A DNA stretch of 64,000 nucleotides, taken from Varroa destructor (lineage: Eukaryota > Arthropoda > Arachnida > Mesostigmata > Varroidae). Below, piece after piece: positions 1 through 12,300 of the stretch (positions are counted from its first letter, which is position 1; each line of letters opens with the position of its first letter). The translations under genes were made by a program, and so were the position numbers. The stretch lies in contig NW_019211454.1 of the NCBI RefSeq assembly GCF_002443255.2, positions 1,439,936 to 1,503,935 on the forward strand, in the 5' to 3' direction. A model generated the notes under the pieces. That model had not been told where the DNA came from. It ran no database searches and worked only from the letters and a program-made list of their open reading frames with translations.

Positions 1-3000
1 GTTGATAAAATTTATGATTAACTAAAATGAACTTAATTCAAGTTGACGTGTTTTTATCATTTTAATCAACTGACCGCTGCCGGTCCATTTTCCCAGTGGG
101 CACGAACTGGATCGTGTTGTACCTCGTAGTATTACATTAGCTACTGCAATTTAAATATTCCTATTAATATCCTTCCAGCAAGCCACTCTGTATATACGTA
201 GTAAGTTAAAACGTAAAATCCTATGATAATTCAATGCTAGCGTGCTTCTCTACTAACCTTAAGAATACATGCACAGTTAACGTAAGGTATGCTAGAAGTG
301 GACTGAATATCAGTGCTTAAGGCCAACCATCCTATGTAATGCTAAAGGGCAATTCCGTACAGAAACCACGGAGCATTCATCTTATGAGCTATAATAGAAG
401 AATGTATTACGAGGAAATCTCGCTTGGACGAAATATCAGACTTTAGGGAGGCAGTGCTTACAGGACAGAATATTCTGTACATGCCGTTGAAGCGAACTCT
501 TATTATAAACGTTGGTCGTCTTCTTCGTAACGGAAAACCTTACCCGCAGAAGCAAGAAAGCAAAAATTGACTCTCAGGTCTTTCTCGGTATTTAAGTAAC
601 GCTTGAAAAAAGTATACTATGCATCACGTGTAATGAGGCATCAGCACCTAGTTGCTTTCTAAAGATTAGCCGGAAACGTATCATCATTTGCAACTCGTTT
701 ACCTATCCCATCAACTAGCTGTTCTCTTCAGAACGAGAAAAATCGAGATATTATGTATTTTAGATGCGTAAAAAATGCTAGCATATCTCGATACGACAGT
801 GCACACACGATTTGCACATCGCGTGTATATGTTACGTGTTGTACACTTCGATACGGACTTCTTGCGCTGCCGCAAATGCGCGTCTGGGTTACAGCAGGCC
901 AAACTAAGTTCAATTTAGAGGAAGTACAACGCAGCAGGAAAAAAGGTGATAGCAGTCTAGCGGGACTGGGGGCAGGCGCAGATATTCGTCAGCAGAAAAG
1001 CGTCGCTGTTTACTCAGTGTGTTCTGCTTGAAACCGAGCAGAGCTGCGTCGTGTAGCTGGACGAGGAAGCTCATCAGAAGGAAAGGGGGCGATGGATGCA
1101 CGTAGCTACGGGGATCGGGATGCTACAGCACCTGGGAACGGCTGGTTCTAGATGTCGATTTCGACCGGTCTGGGTCAGCAGTGCACCTCAGAGTGCACAC
1201 CAACCTCTTCACCTGTGGGACGAAGTCAAGAAGAGGGCACCGGGTATCGAGGCAAAAAGTAGGGTTAGGAAACAAGGGTCCGATGGGGCCTTCGAGAGAA
1301 GCTTGAGGTGATTGATTACCGCTGATTATTCCTCGAGGAGATCCGAAAGTGAACAGCCGGTGCATTTCGGCGTAGAGGCGTACGTTGCCGCCGCAACTAT
1401 ATAAGGCAAACGAGACCGTCTGCATGCCTTTGCCCAGAGAAGACAAGGAAGAAAACACCACGAAAAGATGCCGATCTGCGTAACGTGTCCGAAATCGGCC
1501 GAGATGTAGAGGAAAAGAACTAAGGATGCGTTTTTGCACGTGGGTAACGGGAGAAGACTGGTGTGTGTAACAACTCTTCAAGAACCATGACAGCAGTAGC
1601 AATGGCTAAGACAAGCAAGTCGGCGGTGGCAGGGTAAGACTGGGGTACATTGCGTCTTGCCATCGTTAGATATGTGGCCCGTTTACAGAAGCACTATAGA
1701 GAAACGTGTAGAAGCAAAGAAGGAAGCAAGATGGCGGAAAGTGCACCAAGCAAGATTGCTGTGGCGTTATCGAGATGAACGCGCTGAGTTAGCGACCTGC
1801 CAGTATCGTCTGCTAAACCTACCGACAAACAAAAATCAGCGACATGCCGCGTACGCGCAATGCAGCGTGACTTGATTTGAGTTGCCATACGACAGGGAAA
1901 AGTCGCTAAACCAGCAGCGTGAGTGCAACTACGGCTTGTAACGCAAGTATCTATCAGAACGAACGAGCAACTCGGCTAGCCACAGACGTGGTTCGGCGAA
2001 CTGTATCGTGGGTGGCATGCTATCGGCTTCTTATCTACTGGAGTCACACAGAGGCAGATGTACACGCAGAAACTCACATTCAGCATTCAGTCGGACCGAT
2101 GTGGACATTGCGGACGTGTGGGTGATGGCAACAGGCCGCTGACAATGATCGTATTGTGCGAAGCCTGTTGCCTTCTTTCACCGATCGGCTGCACACGATT
2201 CATGGACGACAGGTTACGGGAATAACGAGAATGATAACACTGTATACAAGCACAAAATCTTCGGCTTTCTGAGTTGTTCGTGTAGAGAATATACGCGCAT
2301 TTTATAGTATGGAACGTATTTTTCTCTAATGAAGATCAATTGTGTGAACTATGCCTTGTTAGGTTAAATGCATTTTAACCAAAAATGCAAATTTTTGCTT
2401 AGAATTAGCTGAAATAGACCGTAAAAAAAAGTTTCATTTGTTGTTGATGAACTTATTCAGATTTCTTCTTGGTGGTCCTAATACTGTTTTTTAGCTCGTA
2501 GATGCGAGTGCTCATCGAGAACAGTTCAAACATCGTATCATAAAGTGAGACACACGGTCTGCGATATATGTTACTCATGTACCATTATTTATGTATGTAT
2601 TTTTATACCAGTACAAATCTTCTTTACGCTTTGAGGAAAGGTAGTATGGTATTGAAGACTGCACCATTTTCAAATCGGCTATCACAGAACTACTTGTCAA
2701 GAGAGAAAAAAAAGCATTTTAATACACCTATCCGTTTAATATACCCTCAACGAACTAATACAAGCCATTAACAACGATGCAAATGGAAATAATTTCACCT
2801 TTCATCTCTCTAGTAGTTTGGTATCTATATTGGCCAAGGCTATAAAACTTGACGACTACAGTTCAATGTAATATATCCAACGATCTCTAAATAAGTTGTT
2901 TTGTGCAGATGTTTACTCGCTTAGCAAATGGTGTATTCTAAGTAAATGTTTTTGAACAGGAGCATCGAAGCTGGTGCATATATGTACTACTTCTTGTAAA

Positions 3001-6000
3001 GCAAAGTGACTGGCGTCGCAGTCGATCTAATTGGGAGACCGGCAACTTCCCTCGCACGGTGATGTTATAAAACAGTAATCTTAACGACTTTTGAACGGAG
3101 CTCGTCGCAGCGACGTTATTGTATAGAGTAGACATCTTACAGACACTGGTTTAAAAGTCTACATCGGAAATGTATACAGATTTCGCCCGAAAAATGTACA
3201 CCGAAATAACTAGTTATACACTGATCCTCTTGCGCAAGCCGTTATTGGTACAGTCCACCAACAGTGTCGCTCCATGTACCGTGTCGTATGTACATATACA
3301 CAAAATAATAATCTTTTGTACGGCTAGGCATGTCTTGCATTCGCTCATTACAGGCTAGGTGAACGCGTCCTGCTGGGTTGAGGAGGAACCAAGGTCCCAC
3401 GCAGAGCCGTACTCCCAGCACACCCACACACCAACTCACATATACGAAATTTCACATACTGCGAATAATGCAAGAGGAAGGGAAAGGAGACGAAAGAGGG
3501 GCCGATAAAGCAGATCTTGCCGAGGTCAGAAGGATCCACCGCGTCGATGTCTATGTTGCCTGTTTGTCGTCCACTAACGTCGAATACGGGAGTAACCGCG
3601 AAGACGACAAAAGGATGGATGTTCATCGCTATGTGACCCGTGGGCATGTCGTTTGGTCTCTTAGTTTGCGCTTCGGGCCAATGGCCAAAGTAAGAACTAG
3701 GAAGAGACATAACTCCCGACTGGGTCCTACGGTAAAGAGCAGGTCGTGAAAGGCACTTCGGAGCTGGGATACTACAAAGGTTGTATCAGCATGTCGTTAC
3801 CAGATCTGTAGCATGTGTGACATTTTGAAACTCGAAAGCGTCCGTATTTCGAAACGTTCGTTCGCGGATAGTAGGTAAGTGTCCAGCGATAATAGGAACA
3901 GAAGGGGGAACAAATCCAGATAAATCAGCACCTCTTCGGTAAGACTTGAATAAAGTCTGCTAGGCAGTTTTGCACTGTGCAATCTGCTGACGTACATAGA
4001 ACGTACTGCGACACCAAAATTGCTAACTGAATTAAAATGTGACATTATTATATGGAATCCGTAGGTGTCTCATGGTGCTTTATTTGGCAGATTAGCGTCT
4101 ATCTAAAATGGACTAAAAACCATTTCACAATGACATTTGCTAGATATATAAATACTATTAATTTTTTATTTGATTGTCTTAGGAAAGTGTTAGTTACCTT
4201 ATCACTTTCCTTAGTTTTTAAGTGCTCATAACATTTTGCAAATTATTCTCACATTAATTAGACAGGTCGATGTCTGTCTTGAGATCTGCTTATTTCTTTG
4301 AAAGCTCTGCTATAGATGAGGTACCATTATATAGTGGAACAGTCTCGACCGAAATGTCCAGTTTTCTCAAGCGGAAAGAAAAGTACCGCAATAACGAAGG
4401 CAACCTTGGTATTCGCGATAGTCGGGTTCGAATTTTTCGATATATTCAAAAAGGGGTCTATAGACTCTTTTTTATATACTTTTATAGGCCCTATAAAGCT
4501 CTAAGCGTTTTCGGGTCATTTTTGCTAAATACATTTTTAAAAAATGTCCAATAGCACAATGCTAAACATGAACGGTCAGTAGAATAATCGCGCTCGTATG
4601 CTGTAAGGCTGGTTAAAAGACTAGATACGCATTTACTTTTTTGATCTTCCAATCGATGACTAAACGCGGCACGGAAGTTGTTCTATGATCATTAAGGAGC
4701 CCATTTATGTATTCTACATGGAGAGAAACAAGGATTGTCTGTGCAACATTGCGCGGCATGTAGTTCCGCGGACGGCGTCTGCTGCTTAACACCAGAACGC
4801 CAAAAATGTACGGCCTACTATTCAGATATCGCTCGGTACGAGGGTTTTTGTTACCCAATGTGCGCCGTAGGACGACATACTCAGAGTTTCGCCACTTGTT
4901 TTGTAAGTCAAAAAACGCTCCTTCTATACAGCTGCTGCAAGATATATCGCTATGTTTAAAAACGTATATACAAACAGCCAAGTATCGCTGGTTCAAGCTT
5001 TGAAATGCAGCACATGCATACGACGCGTTCGAGTGTATATATAGGATGTATAAAAATATCTATTAATTGGTGAGAAATGTCGTTATGGGATTGACTAGGT
5101 ATTAAAGAAATGTCTTCTTATCTGTTTTTTTACAAACAGGCACTTTCTATAATCATCGAAACCTCCTTATTAATAAATAGCTTAGTAACGACATATGAAT
5201 CAAAAAGAAAGTTTACGCGCATTCATTATCGCTGAAAATATTGTTTAGACTTTCACTTTTATTAGGAAACTGTTTTTTAAACCGACCTGACTCTAACAAC
5301 TAGTAATCCGTTTAAAAGAATACGTTAGCTCAGTTGTCGTTTACTAATAAGCAGGAGTCCTTAAAAAAGATAAACAAATTCAATGAAGTATTTGAAACTA
5401 CCGTTTAGAACGAATTCCGTAAATACATGAAAGAGAAAGAAGGAAGTTCATCGACCTACTTAAACCTTTTCATAGCGTTTGTGTGCATCCGATACAATGT
5501 AATAATGTCGAATGCTACCTTCGGGCGTTAAAAATGTTTCTACAGCTTATGTCTTACAAGCAATGCTGACTCAGTCATGCTTGAGCTCATATTGCCAATC
5601 CGCCTTTGCCAGCGAAGCGAATGAAGCAGAGAGACCACGTCTGTACGTTTGCTTGTAGGCTATTGGGTAATGAAGTCTCGAGGCTTGGCGGGATTCTAAG
5701 GAGTTTATAGATAGAAGCTATCTCAGCTATGAGGTACGCTTGGTACAAGTAGTGAGAAGACGGTTTGATGTACCAGGGAAAATGGAGAAACGGGAATTTC
5801 ACGCAAATGTTAAGTAGATGCCCTTAAGCGTTCAGGGCCATGCGTGCTATATTGAGAAACAAAATTGGCTTTTCAGTCTTTAACGAGGCTGATAATCTTT
5901 GAATGTCTTTCTTAATGGGGATAAGAGATTGCAATTGTGCCCCTTAGGCGAGGAAATACCAGCTGGTCGTTAGCTAGTACTGATTATGTTTCTGCCCTTT

Positions 6001-8989
6001 CTACACACCGGCTGTTCTGACTGTCGCACTACTGATTAAATGGTCATTCGGGTAGACGGGCATGTACTCTGTACGTGCTCGTGTTGCAATGAAGATCAAA
6101 TTCGATCATTTAAAGGGAGTAGAAGTAACAGGGTTTTCGGAGGTGAACCTGCGGAAAGATCGTTACTGGTTCAAAATTTGCTTAAACACACACATATATG
6201 ATGTCTATATTGTCCCGTTGTTAAATAAATTGGAAATCTATTTCGTATGAAAATATAAGATAACACTGCATGATAATATTGTCCATCTTTAACAAGATCG
6301 CAATATGGTGAGAAGCTTTTTTTTTAATAGAACTGAATTAATATTCAGAGCTTAAACTGCCTTCATCTATACTATGCCTGGCTAAACTAAGAAATCAGTA
6401 GCGTTTTGGACTAGGGTGGTTTAAGTGAGTTTAGCAAAGATCTTTAGGCCATGATATTTTTAGAAATATCGTGAACAGTCAGTCACTCATGGAGGATATA
6501 ATTCACACGAAAGCAAAGAGGCCAGAGGCGCAAGACGAGGTTGTGACATCGTGTCAGGAAATAGCTGGCGGTTATGAAACTCACGTTATGTTTCAGTTAA
6601 TTATCTTAGAAGGAAAGTTAGACGGTCGTGTCAAAAACATATTTCCGATTTACCTCCATTCCGCTCCTCATTTACATCTAAACCAACAATTTTTGCTTAA
6701 TTCTTTAAGTAAACCAGTCTATTTGTACATATATAACTAAGCACATATAGGGCACGATTCCGTTGGTGAAGCACTAGCATCCACAGGCATACAGGATAAA
6801 AGGAGGAAGCGCGCTCTCGGTCCCTCACTGATTATCCCTCACTGACTGAACGCCATTCATTTCCGACTGATAAACGAACTAGATATTTCATGTAGAGGGA
6901 CGAAGATGCTTATCTATAGAGAAATCACACGAAGATGCCTTCCTACGGCAAATTTTTAAGAAGCAACTGCTTCTAAGAGGCAATTGCTTGTATAAAACGC
7001 TGGCCTCAACATTACAAACTCCAATAAGCCGGCGACATGCAATTTATAGCGTGACAAGAAAGCCAACACTATTATTCGTTCCTAGAAGTTTTATCACGCA
7101 CGTACATTCTTCTAGGTCTCTCTTCGAACTAAAAAAGACACCTAAGCGCGACAACAGTAGCAAATGAAAGACAGAATAAGCGACCAGACTGGCGAAGTAG
7201 TATGAAGTCGGCAGCAATAACATGTGCTTCAGTTTTGATTAATAATAATAATGGTACTATGATATAATCGTGAAACGGTGGGTCCCTTAAACAGAGGGTT
7301 GCTATATATCCTAAAGATGGTACCAGAAGGCGACAAGCTGCATCTATCACAGTTAATCCCGCATCTGAAGCAACTATATAAATGGCAAGGCTCGTGAAAA
7401 CCTGGTTTTTTGCAGAGTTTATGGTGGAACACATACCGGCAAGGGGAGTGACAACATGTCTGTTCAACAGGTTCGTTCCTTTCCACTCGTTATTCCTCAG
7501 TCCAGCTGAAACGAGAAATTCCCATCAGTCTCCGTGCATTTTTGCTCCCAGTTCCTAAGGTTGAACTTAAAGGCTTCCATTGCTGAGAGCTTAAAATAAC
7601 GACGTAGGTACTCGGACAGCAGTAGCGAGTCGGCTGAGGGGTACGCAAAGCGATTACAGTTACTAGTGCTTTTTTAAAGAGGAGACCTTAACTCTATTTA
7701 ATTGTTCAAAGTTCTCTACTGCAAATTCTAGGCGAAATACATGTATCGTGTACGGTGACGAGTTAATAGAGCTTGCGACGGTTAAACGATAAAGTGATTT
7801 AATCGTTCACACTGCCTTCTTGGATCTTCCGGCGACGTACGTAGTGAGATTTCTGCCGTTCGCAAAAAAGAGCAACCCCAAGTACGATTTACGTAGGCAA
7901 AAGACGAGCTGGCGAAATACAAAATATGTGGTTGCCTTCCCTTCTAAGCCGTCTTGATCATAAATATGGTCAATCCCAAATATGTGATTGCACTTGGAAT
8001 TGATTCGATCCATGTATCACTAAGTCGTGTGAATATATGAATTGATTTTGTCGGAGGCGTCTCGGCACTATCGAGAATGTTTTCACTACTCTTCGCTATG
8101 ATATCGCGCAGTTCTTTAGCGATTAGTAATAGGAAAGCACTTCTTCACTGGGCTAGGAGTATACCAGTACGTAATATTATTAAATCGTGTCATCCAGCTC
8201 GATGCCAAAATGATAGGGCATTTGAGATGCTCGTTGTATAGCGCATCTAAATCGGCTTTTTTGTTGCGTAGACTCCCAAGATTTAGTATTAGTTCCCACA
8301 CTGCGAAGTTTCGTTGAAGATTATTACGTTGTCTTGAATTTCACGCTGCAACGAAAAAAGGCATCACGTGCGGTATCGTATCTCTTGACGCAAACCTTCC
8401 TGAGAAGTGATTTATGAAGGCCGAAGAGCTAATTAGGCAAGCCGCCGGGCTGTCGTGGTGTGTTAGCTATTTGTATGGATGATGTTCTACGTCGGCGATC
8501 AAACGGGTCTTTAGCCGTTCAAAATGTTTGTGTCTTTGTGACACATGCGTTATTCGACAGGTCGTAATTAAAACGGAAACTAAATGGTTGGACTCAGGTT
8601 GTACATAGGTCATAAGTTTAAAGGCTATCTAGCCCCCCCGGGCGAAGCTCTAACTACAGTTACCACTACAAAATCACGGCCTGTGCCTTCGGGAGAGGGG
8701 ACGGAGAGGGTGTACTGTAGACTGAAGAATTTTGACCCTATACCGCGGGTAAAATTTAGCATTCAATACGCCAGGTATATGGAAATTTTCGTGAATACGT
8801 TCCAGGAGCTCGTCTACACCTAGACGCCGTGAAGGAACTTCATCCAGGTGGAACTGCGACAAAGGGGTCTATCGACATCCGTATGTGAGCAAGAACGTTT
8901 GCACATTCTTACAGTGAATGATTTTCACCCTAAAACTTTGTTCGACTCCTGGTTACTTTCGTCGCAAATATATCGATAACCGAACTGCT
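1..8989. other. Gene-free AT-rich stretch with two GC-richer patches
   Basis: I see no gene here. The sequence is AT-rich, with GC-richer patches at about 700-2200 and 3360-3760. Open frames occur in those patches on both strands, the longest being 159 codons at 1123-1602 minus. None shows a recognisable domain, signal peptide or splice-site framework, and overlapping frames on opposite strands are equally open, which is what chance gives in GC-richer DNA. Apart from short palindromes near 4.45 kb there is no obvious tandem repeat or transposon terminus. It could be intergenic DNA or part of a very long intron; the sequence does not tell which. Confidence 0.6.
4448..4497. repeat. Two adjacent short palindromes
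   Basis: Positions 4448-4473 form a near-palindrome centred on GTCTATAGAC with A-rich and T-rich outer arms. Positions 4481-4497 form a perfect 8-bp inverted repeat, TTTATAGG and CCTATAAA, around a single C. They lie only 7 bp apart. No terminal inverted repeats or target duplication were identified around them, so a transposon origin is not shown. Confidence 0.6.
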
Positions 8990-9310
8990 CCTACAAGTCT
9001 GTTTCTCCAGCAGCTAGTCTGCGAGCGCGTTGCCGGGGCGGATGTTGAAGGCCCCTGCAGTGACCAAATTGAAAGACAGAACGATAGGTCGGCACTTCCA
9101 GTCCCCTAACGAATTTTTCTACCAGTATGTACATTGATTCCGGATCAGCCACCCGGCAATGGTCTGCTACGAAACTTAGTCGCTGGCTACGTAAGGCAAT
9201 GCCATTATTCTCCACCAGGCACAGCTTGAAATAACCTGTCTTATGATTGTAGAAGATACAGATGCCTCCGCCAGGACGGCTTAACTTATTCCTTTTCATT
9301 GCAGAACAGT
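8990..9310 (-). mobile_element. Possible decayed LINE endonuclease fragment
   Basis: Read on the minus strand, this segment gives a short peptide with RPGGGICIFYN near its start. About 70 residues later, after one frameshift, it gives VTAGAFNIRPGN. In the APE-type endonuclease of non-LTR retrotransposons a GGG-hydrophobic-IY element is followed at a similar distance by a GDFN motif. Here the D would be replaced by A. The intervening sequence is not clearly alignable, and no catalytic SDH motif or reverse transcriptase could be found downstream. The call rests on two short motifs and their spacing, so it could easily be chance. If real, the copy is dead. Confidence 0.2.
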
Positions 9311-12300
9311 GCACAGGGTAAGGTGAGGTAACTTACAAGGGTTAGTTACATAAGTTTGTGTTAGTAAAAGAACGAATATGCTGTCTAGGGCTTCCGGAGA
9401 GAGGAGAGCTAGAGTTGCAGATCCCCACAGTTCCACTGTGTAATTCTCAGGGAACCTCGTCATCATCGTCATGAACGGCTGCGGTGATTCAAGGTGTCGC
9501 GTACTAGAGCTGGCCCTTCGGTTACCAATGCCTCCAGAGCCTGCTTTATAGAGCTTTGGGGTGAGTGCAACCCGTTGGCCGTTGTCCAACTGTTTAGCTT
9601 GGTACTGCCTTCGAATCCGGTGGTTCTTGAACGGTGGCTTCGCTTGGCGCCGATTCGTCTTTCTAAAGTTCACCCAGCTGTTGGAACGTTCAGTTGTAGG
9701 ATCTGGCTGAATGTTTAAACTCTTTCGTGCCATTGTCATCGATGGCGTTCGGGTGAACATCTCCTGTCTTCCTCCCCTCTCGGTTGTCAGGATTCCCATG
9801 CCCAGAAGAAGTTTTATTTTCCTGACAACGTTGTAGACGGTCTTCCCAGCAACCTCACTGCTGTGATAAGGAAAGCGGAAATACCGAGAATTCCGTTATC
9901 TCTTGATACGCTCTCTCTGTAATGACATCTTTTGCCGCTTTGCAGTTTTGGCCGAAAGGAAAAACGAAAAACACATGTACCTCTGATCAGGGACGCAAGG
10001 TAATTAACGTCTCTGGAAAACACGGCACTTCGTTGATACATCTACTCCTCTGAAATTCCGTGCTTTCATGTTAACCAGCCATGTTAAAGCACCGCAACTG
10101 GTCGATCGATGCTGTTAATATATTTCTTTGCTTCACGCTGTCGATGTTCATTTTCGGCGCCACACAGATAAATATTGCCGTTGTCTCAGGCGGAATCTTT
10201 CTCAGAACGGGACCGAATGGCTACACAATACCGTAGCCCATCAATTGGCGCCCACAACTAGCGTTGTCTTTCGTGTCGGAGGTGAACTGGGGTCATCCAT
10301 GGGCCTCTTCGAGATATCTCGCATTCCACGCTTAGTCATCGCCACCACTATCTCATGCTTCCATTTCGTTTATGAGTTTGAGATTTATACTTCCAACGCC
10401 ATTACCTGATGAGATAGGAACGTCGCGAGATCTATTGATTCATTCTCCAACGCACACATTTCATAAACTGTTCTATTGGCACTAAACATGCCTTATAATG
10501 CCGTTGGTCTGCTAGGTTGATTGTCGGATCAGCCTTATGGCTAGTTTTACAGGCGACGTGTACTACCCAGTTGTTCGACGTGTAACAGAAGGGACAAGGG
10601 ATTATAAGGCTAGCGATGAACTTAACTAACTTGACGTGTTCAGATTTTGATCAGAAAGTTTCTTATGAGGCATAATAATTGAACAGTTCAATTGATACGG
10701 AAAAGTACAAATACTCCACGAAATCATTTGCCCATATTTACAATATTAGATAAGTTTTTCCTTTTTAGCGCTCTAGGATGACAAAAATTGAAAATTTATG
10801 CTGGTTTTTGAGCCATCTACTACGGGAATATTTTGTTGTGATTGTGTATTGTAAAATGGAACATAATATTTGTTGTAGTTAAAAATCTTCCTATAGTCTG
10901 AGGATAATGCATAATTACGAAAATTGCACCCAATGTCTACCTACATATGCTAATCATAATGACACAAGACGCGAATGCAATGAAGCAATCAGATAAATGC
11001 AGGCTAAAAATTTTTTTAGTCTTCTTTTTTTCTTAGTCCTCCTCGACAAGATTATAAACCTCAAATACTGGTTATAGTGTCACATCTGTGTTAGAGTAAA
11101 TGCACATGTATATATATATAGAGGTAAACCGATCTAGAGCCTTATCATCAACTTTTAGGGGAAACGCTCTACAGAAACTTACGTCACACTTATACAGCCC
11201 TCAACTTACACTTTATCATATTTTGTTTAGCTCATATTTCATAGTTTCAGCTAAACCTGGAGAAGTTTTTTTACTGTTTTTTTTTGTGTTATGAGGCATG
11301 GTCGAACGCGGCCCTCGCAAGCATCGATATGTTTGAACGGAACTACCCATAATCGCTATTGAAAATTCTTTTCCAGATTTAGACAGGAAAATCTTAGCAA
11401 AAACTTGAAATTAGGTCTCGGCAAGGAATCAAATATACAACAAATACAGAACAGAATCGCAACTGCATGAAATTTAATATTTGGCCTTTTCTTACATAAT
11501 CTTACAGTGAACTTTTCTGAACTAGACAGTCGCCGTCTTTTAACCTTAAGTCATCTAAAACCTAACGTCGCTCGGAGTTGTTTTTAATAGGCACAAAAGG
11601 GATTCGAAGTCCGCTAAAATGGGAAAATTCATTATGGAGGACAAAGAGTGACAAAGGCAAAAGGCTCATCTTAGGACATAACAGAGGTACAGATATAACA
11701 TAACATTTCATTTTCAATGCTATGAAAACTTTACTTGTTTATTATTCTAGACAGCTCGACTTAACGTCTAACGTTAACAACTGAATCCTTATACCGAAAT
11801 TCATGGAAAATAAAGTAAAGGAATAGAAAACCTGAAAGTAAGATAACAAGTTGGCTTTGACCTTTTAATCGTGTGCTTTACCAGGGTAAAATAGGCGAAC
11901 TAAGAAATAAGAAGGAATAAGGATAAGGAGGATCTACGTATAATTTTGCTATTACCATAAAGACGGTTTTTGAAATGTTTGTTCGATCACTTAAATTGGA
12001 ACGCTTCCTTCGTGAAACTACGCGTTTATTATGTAAATGCTTACAGTATACTCAGCAGTTAGCAACTACTTTACGAAATTCCGTAAACGATAAATCAAAG
12101 GACATTTTCTTGGCTTATTCAATGTATCATCACGAATATATAGCTGAGCTCCCTACAACACCTGTGTGTATCTTAAGAAGAGTACCTGGGACCCCGTGTA
12201 CCTACATGCTTCTATATAAATACTCCTAGCCCACATTCATTTAAAGGAGGTACCCCTTTTTAATGAAAGCCTCCTTCTAATGCACCAAGCCGAATTCCAA

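Noticed and set aside
1123..1602. 159-codon open frame on the minus strand
   Set aside because: No recognisable domain or splice context, and an open + strand frame overlaps it. One or two frames of this length are expected by chance in a 64-kb window.
4735..4959. 74-codon cysteine-rich frame, reminiscent of a small secreted protein
   Set aside because: It has no signal peptide and no regular cysteine spacing, it overlaps a longer open frame on the other strand, and the start has no support.
9296..9799. 167-codon open frame on the minus strand
   Set aside because: Low-complexity, basic composition with no domain I recognise; a + strand frame overlaps it. It could be LINE ORF1 debris, but nothing in it shows that.
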